Part shown: positions 50,160 through 64,000 of the stretch, one piece after another | Layout: every line of letters begins with the position of its first letter | Position numbering within the stretch: the stretch's first letter is position 1 | Assembly: GCA_963827725.1 (NCBI GenBank) | Contig: CAWHBM010000001.1 | Coordinates: 558,001 to 622,000 of the forward strand | DNA length: 64,000 nt | From: VAXT01 sp963827725 | Lineage (GTDB): Bacteria > Actinomycetota > Thermoleophilia > Gaiellales > Gaiellaceae | Direction of reading: 5' to 3' | Notes under the pieces: model-generated | The model's database searches: none | Told to the model about the DNA's origin: nothing | Seen by the model: the letters and a program-made list of their open reading frames with translations, nothing else | Translations under genes and position numbers: made by a program

Positions 50160-54755
<4,596 letters not shown>

Positions 54756-54823
54756 GCTACGTTTGTGGGCAGGTACGGCAAAGCCCACTCTGTCTGTGTC
54801 AACTCACCCACGAAGGAGCAACC

Positions 54824-54949
54824 ATGAACGAGCACGAGCAGAAACACGAGGAAGAGGAAGGCCAGGAGCGCGAAGAAGTGAAGGACCTCGACGTCCCGGA
54901 GGAGGAGTCGGAGGACGTGAAGGGCGGCGGGATCAGACCCAAGATTTGA
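54824..54949 (+). CDS. small acidic peptide with VKGG double-glycine motif
   Basis: 41 residues from an ATG preceded by AAGGAGCAACC (good spacing). It is extremely acidic, MNEHEQKHEEEEGQEREEVK, then DLDVPEEESEDVKGGGIRPK. The DL-V--E---VKGG pattern resembles double-glycine leader peptides of exported or modified small peptides, with only six residues after the GG. The codons after GGG run into repeat-like sequence (GGGATCAGACCC), so the original C-terminus may be truncated. No peptidase or modifying enzyme is adjacent. Function inferred only. Confidence 0.55.
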   Translation: MNEHEQKHEEEEGQEREEVKDLDVPEEESEDVKGGGIRPKI

Positions 54950-54989
54950 CCTGTCTGGCTGGGTCGCCGAGGTCGGCCCTAGCCCGACT

Positions 54990-55027
54990 GGGGTCTGACC
55001 CCATCAACCTTTACGGGGTCTGACCCC
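54990..55027. repeat. pair of GGGGTCTGACCCC palindromes
   Basis: Two identical 13-nt palindromes (54990-55002 and 55015-55027) lie 12 nt apart, the second extended to ACGGGGTCTGACCCCGT. A related GGATCAGACCC occurs at about 54930. They look like a small REP-type element. They sit between the acidic peptide gene and the duplicated GGDEF-gene tail. Confidence 0.65.
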
Positions 55028-55039
55028 GTTTCGTCGCGG

Positions 55040-55118
55040 CTAGCCAGCAGTGTTGATGTTCGGGGGCTCTTCGGGCTCAAGCGGCGGCGCGATCGCGGGC
55101 GGGACGTTTGACGGCGTC
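55040..55118 (-). pseudogene. duplicated 3' end of the GGDEF gene
   Basis: Read on the minus strand this gives PKTPSNVPPAIAPPLEPEEP, then PNINTAG and a TAG. The intact gene at 56296 ends PKPPSNVPPTIAPPLEPEEP, then PTNLNAAG and a TGA. Protein-level similarity over ~27 residues with many silent changes marks it as a tail from a diverged orthologue. It abuts, head to head, the duplicated rpoC tail. Confidence 0.85.
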
Positions 55119-55230
55119 TTCGGGCTTCGGCGGCAAGCCGGAGACGAATGGCGGCGACGGCGACGGCAAACGCGCGTCGACCGAGGCTGAGGAAGTCCCC
55201 GAAGTCGACACTCCACTCGACGGCGAATAG
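55119..55230 (+). pseudogene. duplicated 3' end of rpoC
   Basis: From about 55123 the plus strand reads GFGGKPETNGGDGDGKRAST, then EAEEVPEVDTPLDGE and a TAG. The intact rpoC ends FGGQPETNGGDGKPKDAVEA, then EEVPEVDTPLDGD. The matching codons differ mostly at third positions. It has no start and no body, so it is a remnant. The exact junction with the preceding GGDEF tail is blurred over ~8 nt. Confidence 0.88.
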
Positions 55231-55407
55231 AGCGTAGGCAACGCCTGGTTCCCTACGGGCCCTGGCCGAGGGCTGTGCACTCACGGTCGGCGTCCTGATG
55301 GCGTTCGGGATCGCCTCTAGTAAAGGCGAGGCGACAGGCGTACAGTGGCTGTGCACCTTCCTGCGGTGGACCTGACCTAATCGACCACCAAGCAAGGAGG
55401 TCGTCCC

Positions 55408-56225
55408 ATGACCAAGACCCTCGTTGTGGGCGGACTGCTCCTGGCGCTCCTCGTTCCAGCCGCGTTCGCTGGCTCGCAGAGAACCCAGGCAATAGTCCTC
55501 TGTATCGAGCTTCGAGGCGACGCGGATACGCGCCGCGACGTCAAGGCTCGCAACGGAAGCAAGTGCAAAGCCGGTGAGCAAAAGGTGACGCTTCCGCGTG
55601 GCACGAGAGGCCTGCGTGGTGCGCCGGGACCCGTCGGGCCCGTCGGGCCCGACGGACCCGCCGGGGCCACTGGGCCCGCTGGGTCGCAGGGACCCCCTGG
55701 CGCTGCCGCCCCGACCCCTGAGTTCGCCGTGGTGACCGTGTTCGTGGATCGAGGCAGCGGTCCGAGTCGCTGGGCGTTGTACTCGGTCCCACTCGACTCC
55801 CCGGCCGGACCGGCCGGAACGACCACGGGCGGAACCTTCCGGTTCACCTGTGGTACGGCCAACCTGGCGCCGTGCAAGATCTCGTACGGGGCTGCGGTGA
55901 TCTCGGACCAGTCGGGTAATGCGGCGATCCACCCGAGGCTGTTGATCTACAAGCAGGCTGACGTAGCTCCCATGAGCTACTGCGAGTACGCGGACGGCGC
56001 CGACAACCAGGGGGGCTCGCCGCGATACCGCGCGTGCAGACGATGGCGGAGGCCGTGATCGCGATGCAAACGGCTCTCGAACTTGGGGCCGGAAGTTCGC
56101 TCGACTGTGCAAGCGGGCAGCCGCTTACGGACCCACTGACGGAGATCTGGGTGCCCTCCGGAGACACGGTGTCCCCCAGGTTCTACGACGTAACTGCAAC
56201 CTTCGTGTTCGGACCCCCCCAGTAA
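55408..56225 (+). pseudogene. secreted collagen-like protein, frameshifted
   Basis: From the ATG at 55408 (AAGGAGG upstream) there is a signal peptide (TLVVGGLLLALLVPAAFAGS), a Cys-containing segment, and about eleven Gly-X-Y triplets (GLRGAPGPVGPVGPDGPAGA). A globular C-terminal domain follows. The frame changes at about 56022; the domain continues in another frame as IPRVQTMAEAVIAMQTALEL to FYDVTATFVFGPPQ and a stop at 56225. One missing base explains it (total length is one short of a multiple of three). The intact product would be ~272 residues, exported. It lies in the segment between the duplicated tails and the intact GGDEF gene. Confidence 0.75.
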
Positions 56226-56250
56226 ACACACCAGACTGAAGTCAGGCGAG

Positions 56251-56276
56251 CGCCGTCCCGCAAGGGGCGGCGTTTC
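56251..56276. terminator. hairpin terminator between convergent genes
   Basis: CGCCGTCCC - GCAA - GGGGCGGCG with one G-U pair, followed by TTTCG. It lies between the collagen-like gene (plus) and the GGDEF gene (minus), so it can serve both transcripts. Confidence 0.7.
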
Positions 56277-56295
56277 GTCATTCATGGCCGCCCGC

Positions 56296-57523
56296 TCAGC
56301 CGGCTGCGTTCAGATTGGTCGGCGGCTCTTCCGGCTCGAGCGGCGGCGCGATCGTCGGCGGGACGTTTGACGGCGGCTTGGGTCGCAACAGGCTCGCCGC
56401 GACCACCTGGCTCTTGCCGCGCTCCTTTGCGCCGTAGAGCGCGTGGTCGGCTCGCTGGAAGAACGCGATCGCGTCGTCGTCGGGCTGGAGCTCGGCGACA
56501 CCTGCCGAGATCGTGAGCGGTCCGGCCTGTCCGACGGGGCGGGTCGACACGGCCTTCTGCAATCGCACATAGAGCTGGTCGGCATCCGTGATCTTCGACT
56601 CGGGGAGGATGACCGCGAACTCGTCGCCGCCCACCCGGCACGCGATGTCGGCGGAGCGCACGACCTCCCGGACACGCTCGGCGGCCTCGGCCAGCACGCC
56701 GTCGCCGGAGAGGTGCCCGATCCGATCGTTGATCGCCTTGAAGTCGTCGAGGTCGAAGATGATCGAGCGCGAGCTGGCGGTCGTACCGGTGCGCGCGAGC
56801 GACCTCGCGAGCGAGCGTCTCGTGGAAGTAGCGCCGGTTGTGAAGGCCCGTGAGCGCATCGAGGTCGGCGAGTTGCCGCGCCTCGCGGAAGCGGCGCGCG
56901 TTCTCGATCGCCGGCCCGGCCCGCGTCGCGAGCTCCTCGAGCTCTTGCACCTGCTCCTCGCTGAAGGTCTGGACGGGCGAGCGCGTGAAGATCGTCAGCA
57001 ACCCGAGCGGCGTGGCCTCACCCGGGAGCGGCACCGCGACCCCGGCTCGGATCGCGTCGTCCTCGGAGGAAGCCTCCATGGCGCCGTAGTCGTACGACAT
57101 CGAGATCGCGCGGGCCTCGCGCCCGTCCGGCGGTCCCGTCACCGACTGGCGCTCCGCCTCCTCGGGCGAGAGGCCGAGAGTAGCGACGATCGGCTGGCCG
57201 CCGGGCTGCGGCGTCAGCGAGACCAGTGCGGCGTCGACGTTGTCGATCGAACCGGCAGCTTCCAGCACGCGGGTGAGGACCTCGTCGAGGTCGATCGATC
57301 CGGCCAACTCGCCGAGCATCCGGGTTCGCCTACCCTCGAGCTGGGACTGCTCGAGAGCGCCCGTGAGCTCGCGAACCATGTCGTCCATGCGGGACTCGAG
57401 CTCCCGGACGACCTGGGTCAGCCGCTCGTCGGACCGCGACGAGCGTCGGACGATCCACTGGACGAGCAGCGTGACGACCAGCATCACCAATGCTGCGCCG
57501 ACCGCCGCGAGGGCGATAGTCAT
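56296..57523 (-). pseudogene. GAF-GGDEF diguanylate cyclase, frameshifted
   Basis: From the ATG at 57523 (GAGGGAGC upstream): one N-terminal membrane helix (IALAAVGAALVMLVVTLLVQ), a coiled coil, a GAF-like domain (about 80-245) and the start of a GGDEF domain (DALTGLHNRRYFHETLAREV). The frame is then lost; it resumes one base later as IIFDLDDFKAINDR with an intact GGDEF active site (CRVGGDEFAVILPE). One extra base near 56764 causes this. A full product of ~408 residues should make cyclic di-GMP. It ends with a Pro-rich tail. It is convergent with the rpoC side and divergent from rpsL. Confidence 0.87.
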
Positions 57524-57763
57524 CGCCGCTCCCTCAACTTTTGTTCCTCTTCCATTGGTCTCCCCGTGCCGCAGGTCCCGGGGCGGCCGGGCCAGGTTCT
57601 CACTGTAATCGCCTTTCTGCCGCTTGGCTATAGGGAAAACGTGCGAAAACCGTCCTAGGTGCGCGGTTCGCCGCGAAGAGCCGGTTTTCGCTACCATTGC
57701 TCGCTCGGTTGGTAGGCGACCGCCTGCCGACCTTTGTTGTGTCAGAACCTACTTCGGGAGCAC

Positions 57764-58132
57764 ATGCCCACCGTCAACCAACTGGTTCGAAAAGGTCGCC
57801 GCGCGCCCAAGAGCAAGACCAAGCGCCCGGCCCTCACAGGCGCCCCGCAGAAGCGGGGGGTCTGTACGCGCGTCTTCACGCATACGCCGAAGAAGCCGAA
57901 CTCGGCACTGCGTAAGGTCGCCCGCGTCCGGTTGACGAACGGCTTCGAGGTCACCACCTACATCCCGGGCGAAGGGCACAACCTCCAGGAGCACTCGGTC
58001 GTGCTCATTCGAGGTGGCCGTGTCCGCGACCTCCCCGGTGTCCGCTACAAGGTGATCCGCGCCGCTCTCGACACCGCCGGCGTTCCCGACCGCAAGCAGG
58101 GCCGCTCCAAGTACGGAGCCAAGAAGTCGTAA
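57764..58132 (+). CDS. rpsL: 30S ribosomal protein S12
   Basis: 122 residues: MPTVNQLVRKGRRAPKSKTK, TPKKPNSALRKVARVRL and GRVRDLPGVRYKVIR. The position equal to E. coli Lys87 (RVKDLPG) is Arg here; Lys42 is retained. S12 lies at the decoding centre. First gene of the str operon; its TAA overlaps the rpsG ATG. The 240-nt gap upstream should hold the operon promoter, but no clear boxes are visible by eye. Confidence 0.96.
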   Translation: MPTVNQLVRKGRRAPKSKTKRPALTGAPQKRGVCTRVFTHTPKKPNSALRKVARVRLTNGFEVTTYIPGEGHNLQEHSVVLIRGGRVRDLPGVRYKVIRAALDTAGVPDRKQGRSKYGAKKS

Positions 58133-58601
58133 TGCCCAGGCGCTCCGCAACCCAGGTTCGCGAAGCCGTTCCGGACCCCGTCTACAACTCGCAGCTCGTC
58201 ACCCAGGTGATCAACAAGGTGATGACGCGCGGGAAGCGCGCCACGGCTGAGCAGATCGTCTACGGCGCGCTCGACCGCGTGGGCTCGAAGACCGGCAAGC
58301 CGCCGGTCGAGGTGCTCGAGCAGGCCGTGAAGACGGTGACGCCCGTGTTGGAGGTTCGTCCTCGACGCGTGGGCGGCGCCCAGTACCAGGTTCCCGTCGA
58401 GGTTCCGATGCGGCGCGCCCGCACGCTTGCGGTGCGCTGGCTCGTGACGTTCGCCCGCCAGCGCCGCGAGAAGCGCATGGACGAGAAGCTCGCCGGCGAG
58501 ATCCTCGACGCGCTCGACCAGCAGGGCGGAGCCTTCAAGCGCAAGGACGACCTCTACCGAATGGCGCAGGCCAACAAGGCCTTCGCTCACTACCGCTGGT
58601 A

Positions 58602-58602
<1 letters not shown>
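58132..58602 (+). CDS. rpsG: 30S ribosomal protein S7
   Basis: 156 residues, canonical: VYNSQLVTQVINKVMTRGKR, VTPVLEVRPRRVGGAQYQVP, and the end NKAFAHYRW. It nucleates 30S head assembly and is a known autoregulator of the str operon in enterics. ATG overlaps the rpsL stop; its own stop overlaps the fusA ATG. Confidence 0.96.
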
Positions 58603-60698
<2,096 letters not shown>

Positions 60699-60718
60699 GA
60701 AAGGACCGGAGGAAGAGC

Positions 60719-61909
<1,191 letters not shown>

Positions 61910-61914
61910 TACCT

Positions 61915-62228
61915 ATGGCGCAACAGAAAATCCGCATCCGTCTCAAGGGGTACGACCACCAGCAGCTCGACCGGTCGGCCCAGTCGATCGTCGACACCGC
62001 TCAGCGAAGCGGCGCGACGATCACTGGTCCCGTGCCCCTGCCCACGGAGCGGAACATCTATTGCGTGATCCGCAGTCCGTTCAAGGACAAGGACTCGCGT
62101 GAGCACTTCGAGGTGCGCACGCACAAGCGGCTCATCGACATCCACAGTCCGACCCCGAAGACGATCGACCAGCTGATGCGGCTCGATCTGCCTGCGGGAG
62201 TGGACATCGAGATCAAGCTCTGTCATGA
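61915..62228 (+). CDS. rpsJ: 30S ribosomal protein S10, stop codon not in phase
   Basis: The frame gives a full 102-residue S10 (KIRIRLKGYDHQQLDRSAQS to LMRLDLPAGVDIEIKL), exactly the usual length. No stop follows: the codon is TGT and the frame runs on into rplC in the wrong phase. A TGA overlapping the rplC ATG (ATGA, ending 62228) would be used if one base were missing just after the IKL codons; a TGA-to-TGT change is the other option. S10 also binds NusB in antitermination. The end coordinate is therefore provisional. Confidence 0.85.
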
Positions 62229-62853
62229 AGGGGATCGTGGGCAGAAAACTCGGGATGACGCAGCTCTTCGACGAGGAGAGCGGCCAGGTGACGCCGGTCA
62301 CCGTGATCCAGGCCGGTCCCTGCCCCGTGGTCCAGCTGAAGACCGAGGAGACGGACGGCTACGAGGCCGTCCAGCTCGCGTTCGACGAGGTCCCCGCGAG
62401 CGGAAGGCGACCAAGGCACGAATCGGACATCTGAAGAAGACCGAGACTGCCCCGCATCGCCATCTCGTCGAGTTCCGCGGGGCGAGCGAGGCCGTCCTCG
62501 GAGAGCCGGTGACCGTCGAGGTCTTCGAGCCGGGCGACAAGGTCAAGGTCTCGGGGATCTCGATCGGCAAGGGCTTCGCCGGGACGATCAAGCGACACAA
62601 CTTCCAGCGAGGCCCGAAGAGCCACGGCTCGCACAACATCCGCAAGCCCGGCTCGATCGGCTCGTCCGCGACGCCCTCGCGCGTGTTCAAGGGCATGCGC
62701 ATGGCGGGCCGCATGGGCGGCAAGCGCCGGACGCAGGTTGGCCTCACCATCCACTCCGTCGATCCCGAGCTCAACCTGCTCCTCGTCAAGGGAGCGGTTC
62801 CAGGCCCGAAGAACGGCGTCGTCGAGATCCGGGAGGAGAAACGTGGCGGCTAA
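62225..62853 (+). pseudogene. rplC: 50S ribosomal protein L3, frameshifted
   Basis: The ATG at 62225 starts MKGIVGRKLGMTQLFDEESG and continues to VQLAFDEVP. After about 62396 the L3 sequence continues in another frame, RKATKARIGHLKKTETAPHR to IREEKRGG. CCCGCGAGCGGAAG looks like CCCGAGCGGAAG with an extra CG, which would restore VPERKATK. L3 is essential, so this must be either an assembly error or a mistake in this copy. Core motifs (GKGFAGTIKRHNFQRGPKSH) are normal. Confidence 0.9.
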
Positions 62854-63472
62854 GGCCCCTCTCCTCGGAATCAGCGGCAAGTCGAGCAAGGAAGCGACCC
62901 TCGACGAGGGCGTCTTCGGCGTGAAGGTGAAGCCACACCTCCTCCACGAGGCAGTGCGTGCCGAGCAGAACGCTCGCCGGGCGGGAACCCAGTCGGCGAA
63001 GAGCCGCGGCCTCGTTGCCGGCGGTCGTTCCAAGCCATGGCGCCAGAAGGGCACGGGCAACGCCCGCGCCGGGACGATTCGCGCGTCCCAGTGGAGGGGC
63101 GGTGGCCTCGCGTTCCCTCCGACCCCGCGCAGCTACGAGGTGAAGGTGAACAAGAAGGCGTATCGCTCGGCCCTGCGCGGCGCGCTCAGCGCACACGCGG
63201 GCGACGGCACCCTTGCGGTCGTGGACGGCTCGGCCTTCGACGAGCCCTCGACGAAGAAGGCAGTTACCTTCCTCGAGGCGTGGGGCCAGGAGCGCCCGCT
63301 CGTCCTCGTCGCGAACCAGGACGAGACGGGGCTCGTGAAGTCGTTCCGCAACCTGGAGCAGGTGGTCGTCGTGCCGCCGTCGGAGCTCGAGGTCGCCGCC
63401 GTCGTCTGGGCGCGCTCGCTGCTCGTCACCGAGGGCGCTCTCGAAACGGTTCAGAAGCGGGCAGGGTCATGA
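62843..63472 (+). CDS. rplD: 50S ribosomal protein L4
   Basis: 209 residues from the GTG at 62843, which overlaps the rplC stop by 11 nt. Marks: GVKVKPHLLHEAVRAEQNAR, GLVAGGRSKPWRQKGTGNAR, and FPPTPRSYEVKVNKKAYRSA. It lines part of the exit tunnel. An ATGA overlap links it to rplW. Confidence 0.94.
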   Translation: MAAKAPLLGISGKSSKEATLDEGVFGVKVKPHLLHEAVRAEQNARRAGTQSAKSRGLVAGGRSKPWRQKGTGNARAGTIRASQWRGGGLAFPPTPRSYEVKVNKKAYRSALRGALSAHAGDGTLAVVDGSAFDEPSTKKAVTFLEAWGQERPLVLVANQDETGLVKSFRNLEQVVVVPPSELEVAAVVWARSLLVTEGALETVQKRAGS

Positions 63473-63765
63473 GCTTGCATCCCAACGAAGTGCTGCTCGC
63501 GCCCGTGGTCTCCGAGAAGAGCTACAGCCTGATCGAGGACCGCAAGTACTCGTTCAAGGTGCACAAGGACGCCCACAAGACGCAGATCCGGCAAGCCGTG
63601 GAGCAGCTCTTCGGCGTCAAGGTGCTCTCCGTGAACATCGTCCGGGTTCCGTCGAAGCCGAAGATGCGCAACTACAGGATGGGCCGTCGCCCCGGCTGGA
63701 AGAAGGCGATCGTCCAGCTCAAAGAGGGCGACTCGATCGAGATCTTCGAAGGGGCACAGGTCTAA
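63469..63765 (+). CDS. rplW: 50S ribosomal protein L23
   Basis: 98 residues from the ATG that overlaps the rplD stop. Marks: VLLAPVVSEKSYSLIEDRKY, FGVKVLSVNIVRV and RRPGWKKAIVQLKEGDSIEI. L23 lies at the tunnel exit and docks trigger factor and SRP. Its TAA overlaps the rplB ATG by one base. Confidence 0.95.
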   Translation: MSLHPNEVLLAPVVSEKSYSLIEDRKYSFKVHKDAHKTQIRQAVEQLFGVKVLSVNIVRVPSKPKMRNYRMGRRPGWKKAIVQLKEGDSIEIFEGAQV

Positions 63766-64000
63766 TGGCGCTGCGCAAATTCAAGCCGACTTCTCCGGGG
63801 CGCCGCTTCATGACCGTCTCCGGGTTCGAAGAGGTCACGCGCGGCAAGCCCGAGAAGAGCCTGACCAAGTCCGTCAAGAAGACGGGTGGGCGCAACAACC
63901 AGGGCCGCATCACGACGCGCCACAAGGGCGGCGGTCACAAGCGCCGCTTCCGCGAGATCGACTTCAAGCGGACAAAGGACGGGATTCCGGCGAAGGTCGC
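63765..64000 (+). CDS. rplB: 50S ribosomal protein L2, 3' truncated by window
   Basis: The first 78 residues are visible: MALRKFKPTSPGRRFMTVSG, EKSLTKSVKKTGGRNNQGRI and TTRHKGGGHKRRFREIDFKR. This is the canonical L2 N-terminus; the gene continues past the window end. It follows rplW in the S10 operon order. Confidence 0.95.
   Translation, partial: MALRKFKPTSPGRRFMTVSGFEEVTRGKPEKSLTKSVKKTGGRNNQGRITTRHKGGGHKRRFREIDFKRTKDGIPAKV

Noticed and set aside
61915..62853. A natural S10-L3 fusion protein
   Set aside because: The middle ~60 codons are L3 read in the wrong frame; true L3 starts at 62225 with its own ATG.

Overview
The window is a 64 kb stretch of high-GC bacterial chromosome with many GTG and TTG starts, 4-nt ATGA/GTGA gene overlaps and few gaps. 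Gene content (SigA-type sigma factor, nusG-rplKAJL-rpoBC, str and S10 ribosomal operons, an RpoC enlarged between its zinc-binding and catalytic regions, Ala/Pro-rich tails on ribosomal proteins) suggests an actinobacterium, most likely class Thermoleophilia (Gaiellales/Solirubrobacterales). That placement is an inference from gene style, not from a search.

Layout. 1-6.6 kb: a truncated kinase-ATPase-TPR regulator, a small membrane protein, rsgA, and a divergent NarL-type two-component pair. 6.6-12.4 kb: a histone-deacetylase-like hydrolase, a 5'-3' exonuclease and an acyltransferase in one overlapping minus-strand operon, then topoisomerase III and the primary sigma factor. 12.6-18.2 kb: a complete oligopeptide-type ABC importer (binding lipoprotein, two permeases, two ATPases). 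18.3-22.8 kb: a visibly lower-GC patch with a small LuxR protein, a membrane HD-GYP phosphodiesterase and a MalT-like LuxR regulator. 22.9-29.5 kb: a pilin-like protein, a GspF/PilC protein, YjbR, an M24 peptidase, an FKBP isomerase, a BrkB-like membrane protein and a Vps62-like secreted/membrane protein. 29.7-35.4 kb: an ABC exporter operon with one ATPase and three tandem pairs of ABC-2 permeases. 35.4-41.7 kb: an MFS transporter, hyuA/hyuB, an HhH-GPD DNA glycosylase and azlCD. 41.9-64 kb: tRNA-Met(CAT), rpmG, secE, nusG, rplK, rplA, an L10 leader, rplJ, rplL, a secreted protein, rpoB, rpoC, a small acidic VKGG peptide, a collagen-like secreted protein, a GGDEF protein, then rpsL, rpsG, fusA, tuf, rpsJ, rplC, rplD, rplW and the start of rplB.

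Two patterns stand out. First, the block rplK-rpoC (about 43.08-55.12 kb) is bracketed by second copies of gene ends: a duplicate nusG tail sits just before rplK, and downstream of rpoC there is a duplicate GGDEF-gene tail joined head-on to a duplicate rpoC tail. The copies differ mostly at synonymous positions, so they look like orthologous tails from a diverged relative. This is what replacement of the whole ribosomal/RNA-polymerase block by a foreign homologous block would leave behind; a strain-chimeric assembly would look similar. Second, at least seven otherwise normal genes carry single frameshifts (FKBP, two ABC permeases, hyuB, the GGDEF gene, the collagen-like gene, rplC; probably also secE and the rpsJ end), including essential genes. 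They are absent from the bracketed block. Indel errors in part of the assembly are the most economical reading.
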